Shown: piece by piece, positions 1-12,775 of the stretch
Layout of the letters: every line of letters starts with the position of its first letter
Position numbering within the stretch: position 1 is the first letter of the stretch
From: Raphanus sativus
Taxonomy: Eukaryota; Streptophyta; Magnoliopsida; Brassicales; Brassicaceae
Assembly (NCBI RefSeq): GCF_000801105.2
Contig: NC_079515.1
Span: 32,325,407 to 32,389,406 of the forward strand
Direction: 5' to 3'
Length of the DNA stretch: 64,000 nucleotides
Translations under genes and position numbers: made by a program
Notes under the pieces: generated by a model
Databases searched by the model: none
The model's input: only the letters and a program-made list of their open reading frames with translations
Told to the model about the DNA's origin: nothing

Positions 1-248
1 TTTTTGTCTTGTTTCTTTCTCAACAAGCCACTGAGTTAAAACAACAAAACCACTAAACCGAAACGAGTACTAATCAAGCAGTATATAAATAAACCGGATC
101 TAACATTCATAACCAACTTAGATTTTGACCACCAAATATGTTTCTTTCATTTCATTTCATTTTATTATGTTACATTTTTTTTAGGGAGAAAATCACAAGA
201 AACGCTTAAAACTTGCCATTCTTGGGATTCAAGAAAACGACTCACGGA

Positions 249-1775
249 TTAAGACATGGTGGTGGTGGAGAAAGAGCTGGTCACAGGTAAAAAGAAAGGA
301 GAGGCTCCGATTTTCTTAGACCCTAACACATTCTTCACCAGAAGTTTCCATCTAACCTCATCCTTTTTGCTCTGTTTCTCCATCTTCTCCTTAAAGTTCC
401 TGTTCCAACACAAACAACAATATCAACACACAAGTCCCAACATGTTACAGTAAAAATGTCGTCTCCTGAACACTTTTGTTACCTGCATAGTGGGACTCCA
501 CACTGATCAGAATCAGCGCAAACACGAGAATGCAACTCAAGGAGCTGCCACATTCTCTTGCAATGCAAGCAACCTCCTGGAACCCTAAGCTTGCATCCAG
601 CGAAATGCCTGATCAGCGATTCCAACCCTTTGCAAGATTCGTAGTGACACGTGGCGTGGTTGGGTTTTAAATCTTTATCGTGCGGTCCTATTGTTTTGCA
701 CCCGTCTCTGCATATATGAACAAGCGCTTCCATCGCTTCGTACAGCTCCGAGTATATCCTCTGTTCATTGCGTTTTCTGATCCTCTCTTTCCGCGTCTGC
801 ACATAATAATAATAATAATAATATGTTACAACCATTTTTTTAGAGTTACAAAAAATAATGTAATTAACTTTATTTACATTTTCTTCGATGAAGACAGAGT
901 CTCTAAGTTCTTTCTCGAGAAAGGGATGGCTTTTCTTCATAGCCGTCCATGCTTCTGTCGCGTAAAGCTCCTTGAAGTGTTTCATGATCATACGGTGAGA
1001 TATGACGCTGAGGCGAGGGAAATCACAGAGGAGGGCGAGCTGGAAGACATCAATTACGTTCTCAGTGGTAAGCAAACCATGTTCTAGATGCCATTCACAG
1101 ACCCGTTTCAGCTGAGGTACCACGTACGCGTGAGACATAAGCAGCAAGTGCATGATATACTCATTCATCTCTTCTTTCTTATAGCTATACCAAAAAAAAA
1201 AAAAAAATCAGGTTTAATTAATCAACACTAAGTGAATGTTAAAAGAGTAAGTAAGTAAGTAGACAAGTGGTACCAAGAAGAGTAGAGGAAACGAATGAAA
1301 ACTCGGACAGCTTCATGAGGGACGCCACGGATTGAGATTGTATACCACTTTCCATGTTTTTTGGCTTGCTTCAACATTCCTTTGATCACACTCGAAGCAG
1401 TCCCCTGTTTTAAATTCCTCATCCAATAAAAAAAGATATTTTAAGTCAGTATTCAAACAACACAAAAGGATCACATAAGTTTGTTTTCAAAGGAGAGAGA
1501 GCATTTACAATGATATTAGCATGAGCATAGACGATGCCGCCATTGTCAGTGTAGATGACAACATCAGCTTTGTATCCGTCGTTGAAAAGACGATCCCACA
1601 CATCTCTTGTTTCTGTAGGAACGCAGCTATGGTTGAGCCATGGAGCTACATCGTTGCCGTATCTTTTCTGGTGCCCATCGGATTTTGAGGGAGGAGGTGG
1701 AGGGATCGGTACAGAAGAAGAATCAGCGGCAGCTTTCAAAGATTGTTGTTTAAGATCATCACAAGCCATCACCAT
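249..1775 (-). CDS. BT4: BTB/POZ-TAZ domain protein, BT4-type (5 coding exons)
   Basis: Predicted 389-residue BT-family protein. The family act as nuclear and cytosolic scaffolds and Cullin3 adaptors that bind calmodulin; that is family knowledge. Exons inferred: 1775-1509, 1404-1274, 1184-878, 796-483 and 399-249, all with GT-AG borders and matching phases. The BTB domain spans exons 1-3 (motifs DVVIYTDNGGIVYAHANI and VRVFIRFLYSS). Exon 4 carries the Cys/His-rich TAZ zinc finger (HICRDGCKTIGP, FAGCKLRVPGGCLHCKRM, CGVPLCR). Exon 5 gives the basic calmodulin-binding tail (KWLLVKNVLGSKK-like). Two in-frame ATGs lie close together (MVMACDD); the first was used. A 5'UTR intron is likely, with a CAG acceptor near 1805 and a donor GGAG|GTATGT near 2096. 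Closest to BT4 (At5g67480) by its C-terminus and its neighbours. Confidence 0.9.
805..822. repeat. ATA/TAT trinucleotide microsatellite in BT4 intron 3
   Basis: A short run of repeated ata units lies inside the third coding intron of the BT4-like gene, just upstream of the acceptor. It is a simple sequence repeat with no coding role. Confidence 0.8.
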
Positions 1776-2270
1776 TTTCTCCTTTTCTTATCTTTTCCTT
1801 CCCTGAAACAAAACCAATTAAAAACTTTTTGATTATAAGTTTAACACAGATCTTTGCTTTTACTCCACATAATAAAATTCTATTGAATAATATAATCCAT
1901 TCATCATTTAACAAATGTTTTTCAAAGCTTTATTTACGATCAAGAATCATTAACATATTTTTCAAGATTCCACGGAACAGTTTAATTAACCATAATCGTT
2001 TTGTTCCTCACACAATACGCAAAACAAACAATGTTCAAAAACCATAGAAAACTCAAAGCAGATGAATAGAATAAATGTTAAGAAACAAGAACATACCTCC
2101 TTCAAACGAGCTAAGCTAGAATCTTGATTCTGACCGAACCGTTAGAGCAAGTTAATGAAAATTAACTCAATTGTGATAAAAGAACAAATAAAAGTCTGCC
2201 CCCTTTGTTTAACCAGCAGGAGAAGAGACTCTATAGAGAAGCTTCAAAACAGATCACAGATCTCTTCTCA

Positions 2271-2280
2271 TTATATAAAA
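2271..2280 (-). promoter_or_regulatory. TATA box of the BT4-like gene
   Basis: On the minus strand this reads TTTTATATAA, about 170 bp upstream of the putative 5'UTR intron donor at 2096. Position and sequence fit a core promoter; the start site itself is inferred. Confidence 0.55.
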
Positions 2281-2344
2281 CACACACACTCTCGAAACAA
2301 GGGAACACGACAAAACTTTTCGAAGGAAAAATAAATTAATTGGA

Positions 2345-3600
2345 TATTTATTTTTGTTGCTCACTTTTTTTCTTTCCGTCAATTATTATTGCAAAGATAT
2401 TTTCTTGTTTATCACCGCCATACAAACAAACAACAACTGCGAAAAAAATCACCGAGAGGCGCGTGGATACTACGGTTACGAAACGGACGGCTGAGAATCC
2501 ACGCGCCGTAACGGGCCCCCTTTTTTTTCCTCTCCTTGGTGGCTTTATTACCGCTTTATCAATTCAGACACGACTCTGCATGTCTTTTTAGTTCTTATTT
2601 AAAATTTAAGAGCCGTACAAAAACAGATCAGTTTGTCCTCTGTTTTGTTTCTTGTTTGGCGCTTCACAGCTCATAATTAGCTGTTCAATTTTTGGATTTT
2701 TTTTATCCCTATTCTCATCCTCTCTCGCTTACAGATAAATTTAGGCTTACTTCTTTTTTATTTTTATCCACAAGATTTTTTTTTACCGTTAAACATCTTA
2801 CGTTTAGGCAGATATTAAGGTCTAAGGAGGTAGTAAAAAAAGGTGTAAGGATAAATTATTATGATATTTGCTGAGAACCCCAAGTTTCATGTTGATGAAA
2901 TATGATTTCACTATATAAACAATTCTATACATATTAGTACATATCATCATCAGGTGGGGAAAAAGTAATCCTAACAATTGAATCCAGACACTTTCGAAAT
3001 CTTAACTAATAGTTTAGTCCTTTCAAAATGTTAACTAAGGGTTTAGTCTGTGGTCCACAGAAGATAGCGTCATAAATATGTATTTGATATCTTAGACATG
3101 TGGTATCTTTTTTATTGTCAATTGAATTTGATTGTTGCCCAACCTCTTTCGTCTGGTTGCAACTGGTAACACGTTCCCATCTATTTATCCGATAAACCCT
3201 AAAACCAAGATCCGTTCCAGAGATAATTTCTCGTTCGAAAAATCTTGAAACAGTATCTACACGTACTCTACCCATCAATAATTCAAGTGTTGGGACATCA
3301 TATAACTAAATTCAAAATGCACTCCAAACAAGTACTTTGTCTATAATGGAGAACTCTACTCGTATCTTCTCCTAATTCAAGCTTAGGAACATCATCTAAT
3401 AACCCAACCTAATTACTTCTTTCGAAATGATCCAAATCAATTTCTTACAAAATAAAATTTTTTACGTAACCAAATAGCTAAAACATTCATAAGCAGCACA
3501 AGGATCCCAGACATATCACAATTCCAACTGTCTGTCTCCATTATTTGCGAATAGATAAAAACATAAAAAGTGGATTAGTTTCCTCTTGAATCAAACCTAA
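2345..3600. other. Intergenic spacer, no gene seen
   Basis: AT-rich spacer between the BT4 promoter and the 3' end of the SDHAF4-like gene. Only short ORFs without recognisable protein similarity occur. A GC-richer patch near 2455-2520 (cgcgtgg, ccacgcgcc) may be upstream regulatory sequence of BT4. Confidence 0.6.
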
Positions 3601-3630
3601 AATGTAGCCAGAATTACTTGGGATCACGTC

Positions 3631-3951
3631 TTAGAAGTCGGAGCATCGACCACGTTGTTCCCAATCGCCGTACCGAGTGGGCTCAGGACCTCTAGGCCCT
3701 CCTATCTCACCCGTATCTTCGTTAACAAACTCTCCACCTCCTCCTTCTTCTTCCTCCTCTTCCTCTTCCTTGCGCTTCTCTTGAAGTTTCTGATCTGGCT
3801 TCACAACCTGATCCTGATTCGGAGACGGGGATGGTGACTGCGGCGGAGGAGGAAGAGTGCCGGAGCTTAGAAATCGGGATACAGGCTCCAGGAATCTAGA
3901 GGAGGCGGATCGGCTCGGTGCGATCAGACGGACGATTTTGTTTGTCGCCAT
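3631..3951 (-). CDS. SDHAF4: Succinate dehydrogenase assembly factor 4 (SDHAF4, DUF1674)
   Basis: Single-exon 106-residue protein. SDHAF4 acts in the mitochondrial matrix, binding flavinylated SDH1 and promoting complex II assembly; that is family knowledge. The signature is the conserved C-terminal block [18 protein letters not shown] followed by a short tail ending at SDF. The first 30 residues are rich in Arg and Ser with few acidic residues ([23 protein letters not shown]), as expected of a mitochondrial presequence. The middle is a low-complexity Glu/Gly run. The chosen start is the ATG giving this presequence; a longer upstream reading frame to 4197 lacks any targeting signal and overlaps promoter sequence. 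Orthologue of At5g67490 by context. Confidence 0.92.
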   Translation of the reverse strand: MATNKIVRLIAPSRSASSRFLEPVSRFLSSGTLPPPPQSPSPSPNQDQVVKPDQKLQEKRKEEEEEEEEGGGGEFVNEDTGEIGGPRGPEPTRYGDWEQRGRCSDF

Positions 3952-4371
3952 TGTTAAATTGTCTCGACTCGAGTGATACCGATGTTGGCCATCTGTTAAG
4001 TATAAGGAGGGTTCCGATGATCTTTGATTTGGGCCGTAATTTAGTAATATAAGCCCAATGGATACCAGGCTCGGAGGTTTCAAAAAATGAATATAATAAC
4101 CCGAAACTGATTTACCGTCAGTATGATTACATAACCGATTCGATAGTGGGTCCCACATTCCTTGTAGCGATTGTGATTTGTGAGTGACGCCTGGCACTAA
4201 AGAATAACACAGGCTGTTACTATAACAAACAATAAAATATTCGCTATTTTATTTCGCCGTAGAAAAAAAAAGTTCAACTCTGTATTTGTTCTTATCTATC
4301 TCTTCACAGCCTCCTCCTCCTCCTCCTCCAAAACTTGGCTGATCTCTCTCTCACAAAATCGCGGATCAACC
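3952..4371. promoter_or_regulatory. Divergent promoter between SDHAF4 and VDAC
   Basis: The two start codons are about 420 bp apart and point away from each other. The interval contains ttgggccg near 4028 and agcccaat near 4053, which match the site II (TGGGCY) element common in promoters of plant mitochondrial and ribosomal genes. A CT-rich leader (cctcctcctcctcctcc) precedes the VDAC start. Sharing of elements by both genes is inferred. Confidence 0.5.
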
Positions 4372-5790
4372 ATGAGCAAAGGTCCAGGAATGTTCTCGGA
4401 TATCGGCAAAAAAGCCAAAGGTAACATTCTCTCTCACTCTCTCTCCATGGTTGAAATCGCGCAATCATTGCGTGCGAATATGCTGTTTGTTCCTGGTTCC
4501 TTGATTCATAGCGCTGGTGTGTGTATTAGGTTTTCATTCTGATTTCACATATTTTCTGTTTCGTGTTTAGATCTGTTGACGAGAGACTACACCTCCGATC
4601 ACAAGTTCAGTATCTCCACTTACAGTGCCTCCGGCGTGGTACCTATCCTATTCTCCCTTCGTTTCTCTATTTCGATTCCGTGGTTAGATATATTGACTAT
4701 CAACAGAGTATTGTTCTGAGTTTATTCTTCCCAATCACGGTGATAACTGCATTTAAGAGTATTTGTTGCCCTTCTTTGTGATAATGAGTGACAACATTTC
4801 TTCGGTATTAGCTTTGACTTTGGATACACATTGTTTTTGTTGTTAGTTTCTGACTTGTGTGATTGTGTGCGTTAATAATGTAGCATTGGATATATAAGCA
4901 ATGTGTGTATGCTTTGTTGTTTTAGGCCCTTACGTCTACTGCTCTCAAGAAAGGAGGCGTGCATGCTGCTGATGTTGCCACTCAATACAAATACAAGAAT
5001 GCTGTCTTCGATGTCAAAGTCGACACTGATTCTACTGTAAGCTAATTTTTTCAGGATTTTCATCCACTAATCCCTGTTTCACCTAATAATGTTCCTTCTT
5101 TGCTTGAGCAGATTTTGACAACTGTCACTTTCACTGAGATCCTCCCTTCGACCAAAGCCATCGTCTCCTTCAAAGTCCCTGACAACAGTTCTGGCAAGCT
5201 CGAGGTCCAGTACTTCCACGACCACGCCACGGTTACCGCTGCTGCAGCTTTGAAGCAGAACCCATTGATCGACATAACAGCCACTCTAGGTACACCTGTC
5301 ATCTCATTTGGTGCTGAAGCTGGATACGACACCTCCTCCAAAACATTCACCAAGTACAACGCTGGAATCAGTGTGACCAAACCAGATGCTTCCGCTTCCA
5401 TCATTTTGTAAGCAGAAGAATCTCAATCTCACGTGATCATCAGTAGCTTTGCCCTTTTGTGGTTCTGATCTGACTTTATTCAGGGGAGACAAAGGAGACT
5501 CAATCAAAGCATCTTACCTTCATCACCTCGACGAATCCAAGAGAAGTGCTGCAGTTGGTGAGGTTTACAGGAAATTCTCGACTAATGAGAACACGATAAC
5601 TGTTGGTGGGTCATACGCGATTGATCCCTCGACCTCAGTGAAAGCTAAATTCAACAGCCGTGGCACACTCGGTGCTCTTCTTCAGCACGAGGTCTTGCCC
5701 AAATCTCTAGTGACTGTTTCCAGTGAGATCGACACTAGGGCCTTAGACAAGCATCCAAGGTTTGGTCTTTCACTTGCTCTCAAACCTTGA
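4372..5790 (+). CDS. VDAC2: Voltage-dependent anion channel (mitochondrial porin)
   Basis: Predicted 276 residues, the standard plant VDAC length. Exons: 4372-4420, 4571-4638, 4926-5036, 5112-5407 and 5484-5790, all GT-AG and in phase. VDAC is a 19-strand beta-barrel in the outer mitochondrial membrane passing ATP, ADP and other metabolites. The N-terminus MSKGPGMFSDIGKKAKDLL is the typical amphipathic helix, followed by DYTSDHKFSISTYSASGV and alternating polar and hydrophobic strands to the C-terminal GLSLALKP. It lies head-to-head with the SDHAF4 gene. Orthologue of At5g67500 by order. No defects seen. Confidence 0.95.
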
Positions 5791-6566
5791 GAGAACACAC
5801 ACACGCAACACATGAGATGAGTCTCCGTACCATTCTTCTATTCTCTCATTTGTTGAATTCTACGGCAGGATCCGTGGGTTTACTTTCCACACGAATAAGT
5901 AGTTCCGACGCAGTGCAATTGACGGATTAACTATTTTACGAATATGGTTCTTCTTATTGACATATTTTCAAAAAGTAATTTTCTTGGTATATTTTCACTA
6001 AACCCTTTTAAACAAGATGAAATCCATTTCTTAATCCCAACTGATTCGAGTCAAATAATTTATAGATGATCATTTACATTCAAAATCAAGACAATTTCAA
6101 TTACAAAATTGGTGTTTAGTAGAGGTGCAAGCAACATAACCTAGTTGTATTGTATCTCTCGTGCCCAATAGGATAAGCATGAATAAATCCACACGTTAAT
6201 GATGTCATCAGTAGTTGATAAGGTTTATCATCTCTTAATTAATAAGACAAAACCTGCCAATTCCCAGTTGGTGTGAGTATCTTTATTGGATTTGATTTGG
6301 ATTAGGTGGAATCCGACAACGCCCAACGATGTCATCAGGCCCGTAAGAGAGAGTGCGTCTTTAAAACTCGGACGTGGCCTAGCACTCATCCAACAAGCCA
6401 ATAAACAAACACATTTTCTTCATTTTTTTTTTTTTTTAAATAACTGACAGATTTAAACATTCTTAGCTGTCACCGTTGAGCTCTGTTCAATTGAATCGTT
6501 GAATCTCTCTCGGTTGCCTGCCGTACTCTGTCTTCTCTCTTTCGTTCGTGCGAATTATTTTGCTCC
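5791..6566. other. Spacer and APK4 promoter/5'UTR
   Basis: Holds the VDAC 3'UTR and then AT-rich sequence. Near 6300-6400 there are gcccaacg and aggcccgt (site II-like) and acgtggc (G-box-like) elements, followed by a CT-rich leader before the APK4 start. No coding potential seen. Confidence 0.5.
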
Positions 6567-7851
<1,285 letters not shown>

Positions 7852-8087
7852 AGAATCATCACTCTCCACATAAGGATTTGGTTAATATGTACACAAACAT
7901 GTCTTGTAATATGCTCAAAAGTATCAATCTCATCATCTCATGTATCAATCATTAACCCGCGTTTTCATCGTTTGGAATGCGATAATAAAATCATTATTGA
8001 TTGTAACGTGCATTTGACCCTTTTAGTCGTGTTACCAAATGGTCAAATGATTGATTAGAGAATGAGAATGAGAATGAGACATATTAT

Positions 8088-8213
8088 GGCCCACTAAAGT
8101 TGGCGCCAAATCTCCGGGTGAAAAGCGGTTATCACTGGTTTAGGCTAAATTTTACGGCCCAAACTATAAAAATACGACCCATTTATATAGAACGGGGGGG
8201 TGTTATTTGGGCC
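8088..8213. promoter_or_regulatory. Site II cluster and E2F-like palindrome upstream of PUB49
   Basis: GGCCCA occurs at 8088-8093 and 8156-8161, and TGGGCC at 8208-8213. Between them, 8100-8111 reads TTGGCGCCAAAT, a palindromic match to the plant E2F consensus TTTSSCGC read on the minus strand. This arrangement is typical of promoters of proliferation-linked plant genes. Binding is inferred. Confidence 0.45.
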
Positions 8214-8393
8214 GAGTAGGGCTCAACGGCGGCGATTGTTGGTGTCTACAATACGCGGTGGCGTCTCAGATCCCAATCGGAACTTCAGGGTTCAGCTGCT
8301 ACAATCGATTTGAAACTGTCACCAGCTCGATACGAGTTTGGATTGTCAAATTCGAAGAAATCAAAGGCGAAGAGAAAGAAGAAATTGAATACG

Positions 8394-11102
8394 ATGGGGA
8401 AGAAACAGCACAGCAAAGATCGAATGTACATAACGAAGACGGAGTGGGCAACTGAATGGGGAGGCGCTAAGTCCAAAGAGAATCGTACTCCTTTCAAGAG
8501 CCTTCCTTTCTACTGCTGCGCGTATGTAATTAATTTGCTTCCACCAATTCTCTATATAAATATAATTGTTTGTAAGTTCTTCCTTATCATGTTTGTGGTG
8601 GATTCAATCTCAGGCTCACGTTTCTGCCGTTCGAGGATCCTGTTTGTACAAGCGACGGCAGCGTTTTCGAGCTAAAGTGAGTTGTTGATTCTCACTCTTA
8701 TTAAGCTTTACCTTATTGATTTTGAATTTTAATTATTTTTTTTATCTTTTTGGTTGCAGAACGATAGTGCCGTACATAAGGAAGTTTGGAAAGCATCCAG
8801 TAACAGGAGCGCCATTGAAAGGAGATGATCTTATTACTCTCAACTTTCACAAGAACTCTGAAGGTTCTTTTTTTTTTTTTTTGCTTTCTTCTCATCATCC
8901 TCCTAATCCTAATCTGTTAGAGAATAAATAGTTACTGAATCGTTTTTCCTCTGCCAAAATTTGTTTAGGAGAGTTTCATTGTCCTGTTCTCAACAAAGTC
9001 TTTACTGAGTTTACTCATATTGTTGCTGTTAAGACCACCGGTAACGTATTCTGCTACGAGGTTTGTGTCTGTCTGTTTTTTTTTTTTTTTGCTTCTACTA
9101 CTAGTGCTTCTTGTTGAAGAGTTTATTAGTTATATTTTTTTTAATTAAATTTTGTTTAGGCAATCAAAGAATTGAATATCAAGACCAAGAATTGGAAGGA
9201 GCTTTTAACTGAGGAACCATTCACAAGAGCTGACCTTATAACTATTCAAGTACTACTAAATCTCTTCTTTCCCCTCTCTCCCTTCTTTAAGCTCCTTGCG
9301 ATTGGTTCAGCATATTTATTTACTATTCCTGTGTGTTTTTCAGAATCCTAATGCAGTTGATAGTAAAATAACGGTGGAATTTGATCACGTTAAAAACGGC
9401 CTGAAGCTTGAAGATGAAGGTTTTGATGCACTAAGCCACTATCTTATCCCAGTCCATTTTTTTCTATTTACTTGGTTATGACTTATGACTCTATTCTCTT
9501 GTGAACAGAATTGAAGAAAATGAACTCAGACCCTGCTTATAATATAAACGCCTCTGGAGATATCAAGCATATGCTTGCAGATCTAGGAACTGACAAGGCC
9601 AAGGAGATTGCTTTACACGGTGGAGGTGGTAACAAGGCACGTAACGAAAGAGCCGCTGCTATTGCTGCCATTCTTGAGTCCAGGTCGAAAATCAAAGAGA
9701 CTTCTAAAGCAGACGAACCTAAGCAGACTTATAGTGTTGTGGATGCTGCTTCTGCTTCGGTTCATGGGAGAAGTGCTGCTGCTGCTAAAGCTGGTTCAAG
9801 TGATAAAACAGCTGCAAGAATCGCTATGCATATGTCTGGAGACAGAGCACCTGTTAATACTAAAATGGTTAGTCTCTTTCTTTGTATGTAATAAAAACTC
9901 ATTTGTGTGTTGTTAACTGTCTTTGTTTTTGTTTCAGGTGAAGAGCCGTTATTCTTCGGGTGCTGCTTCTCGTTCTTTCACTTCCACTGCGTTTACTCCT
10001 GTAACCGGAAACGATTTCGAATTAATCAAAGTCGAGAAGAACCCAACGAAGAAAGGGTATGTTCAGTTTCGCACAACACATGGAGATTTGAACATCGAGC
10101 TCCACTGCGATATAGCTCCTAGAGCATGTGAGAATTTCATTACCCTTTGTGAACGAGGTTACTACAATGGAGTAGCCTTTCACAGAAGCATTAGGTAAAA
10201 ATTACATATGCCCTTTTTTTTGAAGATTTTGAGAGGCTTTCTTCTTGTGTTATTATGGATTTAATAATAATATACAATGGGTGACCTTATTCTCTACAAA
10301 AGGAACTTCATGATTCAAGGTGGCGATCCAACTGGGACAGGAAAAGGAGGTGAATCCATATGGGGAAAGCCATTCAAAGACGAGCCAAACTCGAAGCAGC
10401 TTCACTCGGGAAGAGGCGTGGTTAGCATGGCTAATAGTGGTCCTCACACGAATGGTTCTCAGTTTTTCATCTTATACAAATCAGCAACCCATTTGAACTA
10501 CAAGCACACAGTGTTTGGTGGAGTTGTTGGTGGTTTGTCAACACTGGCAGCAATGGAGAGTGTACCTGTAGATGAAAGCGACCGTCCTCTGGTAAGTTTC
10601 AGTAAACTCTGGGTTTACTTGAGTTAACAGCATTTTAATCCAGCCTCTTGATTACAGTGTTTTTTGGAATTATGTGCAGGAGGAGATTAAGATAATCGAG
10701 GCAAATGTGTTTGTAAATCCATACACAGAACCTGATGAAGAGGAAGAGAAAGAGAAAGCTGAGAAGGAGAAGAACGAAGACAAAGACATTGTTAGTATAT
10801 AATACAATCTCTCTCTGTCTTTCTATTATAGCTCTTTCAACCCGTCTGATAAGATGATTATATCTGTGAATTTGTGATTTAATCAGGAGAAGATCGGGTC
10901 GTGGTACAGCAACCCAGGATCAGGTACAGCAGAAGGTGGAGCAGGTGGTGGTGGCGTGGGGAAATACTTGAAAGCTAAGAGTAATGCAGCAGGCACTAAG
11001 GACACTAGTGGTGCAACAGACTCTGATATTGCAACCTCTGGAGTGGTGGCTAAGAAAAGAAAAACAACTTCCACCGGGTTTAAAGATTTCTCTAGCTGGT
11101 AG
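8394..11102 (+). CDS. PUB49: U-box/cyclophilin fusion, PUB49 (CYP65)
   Basis: Predicted 594 residues in 11 exons: 8394-8521, 8614-8676, 8760-8863, 8969-9060, 9160-9249, 9344-9419, 9509-9867, 9938-10194, 10303-10591, 10680-10790 and 10887-11102. This is the plant counterpart of PPIL2/CYC4: an N-terminal U-box for E3 ubiquitin ligase activity (about residues 35-105, with [15 protein letters not shown]) and a cyclophilin-type peptidyl-prolyl isomerase domain (about 340-495, with [19 protein letters not shown] and GSQFFI). Partners in the spliceosome are known for the family. The usual Trp of the cyclosporin pocket is absent ([10 protein letters not shown]). The tail is Lys/Glu-rich and ends in DFSSW. 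The ATG at 8394 was chosen because [18 protein letters not shown] is the conserved family start. Orthologue of At5g67530. Confidence 0.95.
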
Positions 11103-11499
11103 GTGAAGAAAAACAATTCTCTACCAACTATGTAAAACTGTTCACTTGTCTTTTGATAGAGAGAGCCCAAACCACAAATGAAATGCTGTACGTGAATCAT
11201 TGACTGAGTGAAAGATCCTTAAAAATTGTTTGCGATGGTTAAAAAATTTACAGAGTACACAACATTGTATTATATTGTTTTTGATGGATGAAATGAAAGA
11301 AAGCCTTTCACCCTCTGGTTCGATCTAGCGTCCCCGGCAGATTCTAAGTTTACTGGTTATGAGATATAATAATTTAAGATATTCTCTCCGTGGTTATTGA
11401 AAGTGCATCTTCAATGAATGTATTATCATCAAACCAAAAAAAACTCATGTCTCTTTTAAAGTAGTACAATGGTGGCAATAATACAATGATAAGGAGGGA

Positions 11500-12161
11500 T
11501 CAAACGGTGTTGAGAGTATCAGAAAGACAACGGAGAATGCAACCGAGACCAGCTCGCTCAGTGAGTTTCTCGTGAATCTTCAAACACTGATCGCATGTAG
11601 GTCGGTCCCCGGTGGAAAGCCCTCTGTATAAGTACCTGTTCCACACCATTCAAGCAAACATAAAAGATTAACACCTACTGTGCAAAAACTAAAGCTAAAT
11701 TGTATAACAACAGAAGCTAAACTATGTTGTATAACTTTTTGCTCTAAACAGATCTATCTCCAATGAAATTCAGACAAGAAATGACCGTATAAGAGATAAA
11801 GGGGGGGATTTACTTCATGAGAATGTCGTAATACTCGACATCAAGAGCATTAAGCATCCCCTCAATATCCTTAATCGCCATTAAAGCTCTGTGCACAACT
11901 ATCCAATTAGCCGACTGCAAAAGCAACCATTTATTATTATAATCAAATGAGCAGACAAAGAAAGCAGTAAAAGAGAAGGGGAGAGAGAGAGAGTACCTTG
12001 CAACGCTCATCGAGAGTTTTAGGAGGAGAACCTTCAAGAGCCGTTTTCAGAGCTTCTACTGGTTTATACTGTTTGAGTAAGCTTTCAATCTTGGTCGATT
12101 TGGTTTCGATCCTCGCGATGATTGCCTCTGCCTCCACAAATCCACCTCCTCCTCCCGCCAT
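11500..12161 (-). CDS. ARPC5: ARP2/3 complex subunit 5 (ARPC5/p16, CROOKED type)
   Basis: Predicted 133 residues in three exons: 12161-11997, 11914-11814 and 11635-11500. ARPC5 is the smallest subunit of the seven-protein ARP2/3 complex that nucleates branched actin; plant mutants have distorted trichomes. Visible conserved blocks are SLLKQYKPVEALKTALEG, ANWIVVHRALMAIKDIEGML and the C-terminal CLKIHEKLTERAGLGCILRC. The length matches the family. Introns are retained, so it is not a retrocopy. As I recall, the Arabidopsis gene is At4g01710 on chromosome 4, and nothing similar sits between At5g67530 and At5g67540, so this is a gene placed out of synteny. It lies between the PUB49 3' end and a repeat of PUB49 3' sequence. 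Confidence 0.93.
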
Positions 12162-12242
12162 TCGATCTCTCTCCCACTCTGTCCGGAAAATGATCTAAAA
12201 AACCAAATCAATTCATTTCATTTCATTTCTTCATTCAAATTT

Positions 12243-12377
12243 GGGCCCATGGGAATTGACAAAAAAAAAACAGAATACTCTTTTTTTTTTGTCACAGAAC
12301 AGAATACTTAATAACAGAACAAAAAAACAGAATACTTAATAACAACAAAAATTATTTAGTCCAACTAATGTGGGCCC
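12243..12377. promoter_or_regulatory. Two GGGCCCATGG elements upstream of ARPC5
   Basis: gggcccatgg occurs near 12243 and again near 12371, each containing overlapping site II motifs on both strands. The stretch between them also repeats cagaatacttaataac. They lie 80-215 bp upstream of the ARPC5 start and could be its promoter elements; function is inferred. Confidence 0.4.
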
Positions 12378-12509
12378 ATGGAAATAATATTTACTTCAGT
12401 TTACTCCAAAATGTTTACCAATCACACTCTATATGTGTACAATATTGCTACAAAGCTTTTTGAATCCAAAGAACTGTGACTTAACCACTATTAACATGTC
12501 CCACAGAGT

Positions 12510-12770
12510 CACATGTATCTCGATTGTCGCCAGGAGTAACAAAGTTCCACTAGAATGGCTGATCTTCGACCAATTCACTCTGTTCATGAATTAAAAATAT
12601 CCTTCTTGGGACAGATTTAACTGATTTAATTTAACATTTTTAACTCACATGTATCTAGATTGTCGTCAGGAGAAACAAAGTTCCACTAGAATAGCTGATC
12701 TTCGACCAATTTACTCTGTTCATGAATTAAAAGTATCCTTCTTGGGACAGATTTAACTGAATTTAGTTTA
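12510..12770. repeat. Tandem direct duplication, about 139 bp period, two copies
   Basis: Copy 1 (about 12510-12632) and copy 2 (about 12649-12770) share cacatgtatct(c/a)gattgt, then the run through gttccactagaat and gatcttcgaccaat, and ccttcttgggacag, with only a few substitutions. No coding potential. Confidence 0.9.
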
Positions 12771-12775
12771 ATTTA

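Noticed and set aside
479..1168. Single 229-residue minus-strand ORF covering much of BT4
   Set aside because: It reads through intron 3 (the YYYYYYY run comes from the intronic microsatellite); the spliced model with exons 1184-878 and 796-483 restores the family sequence.
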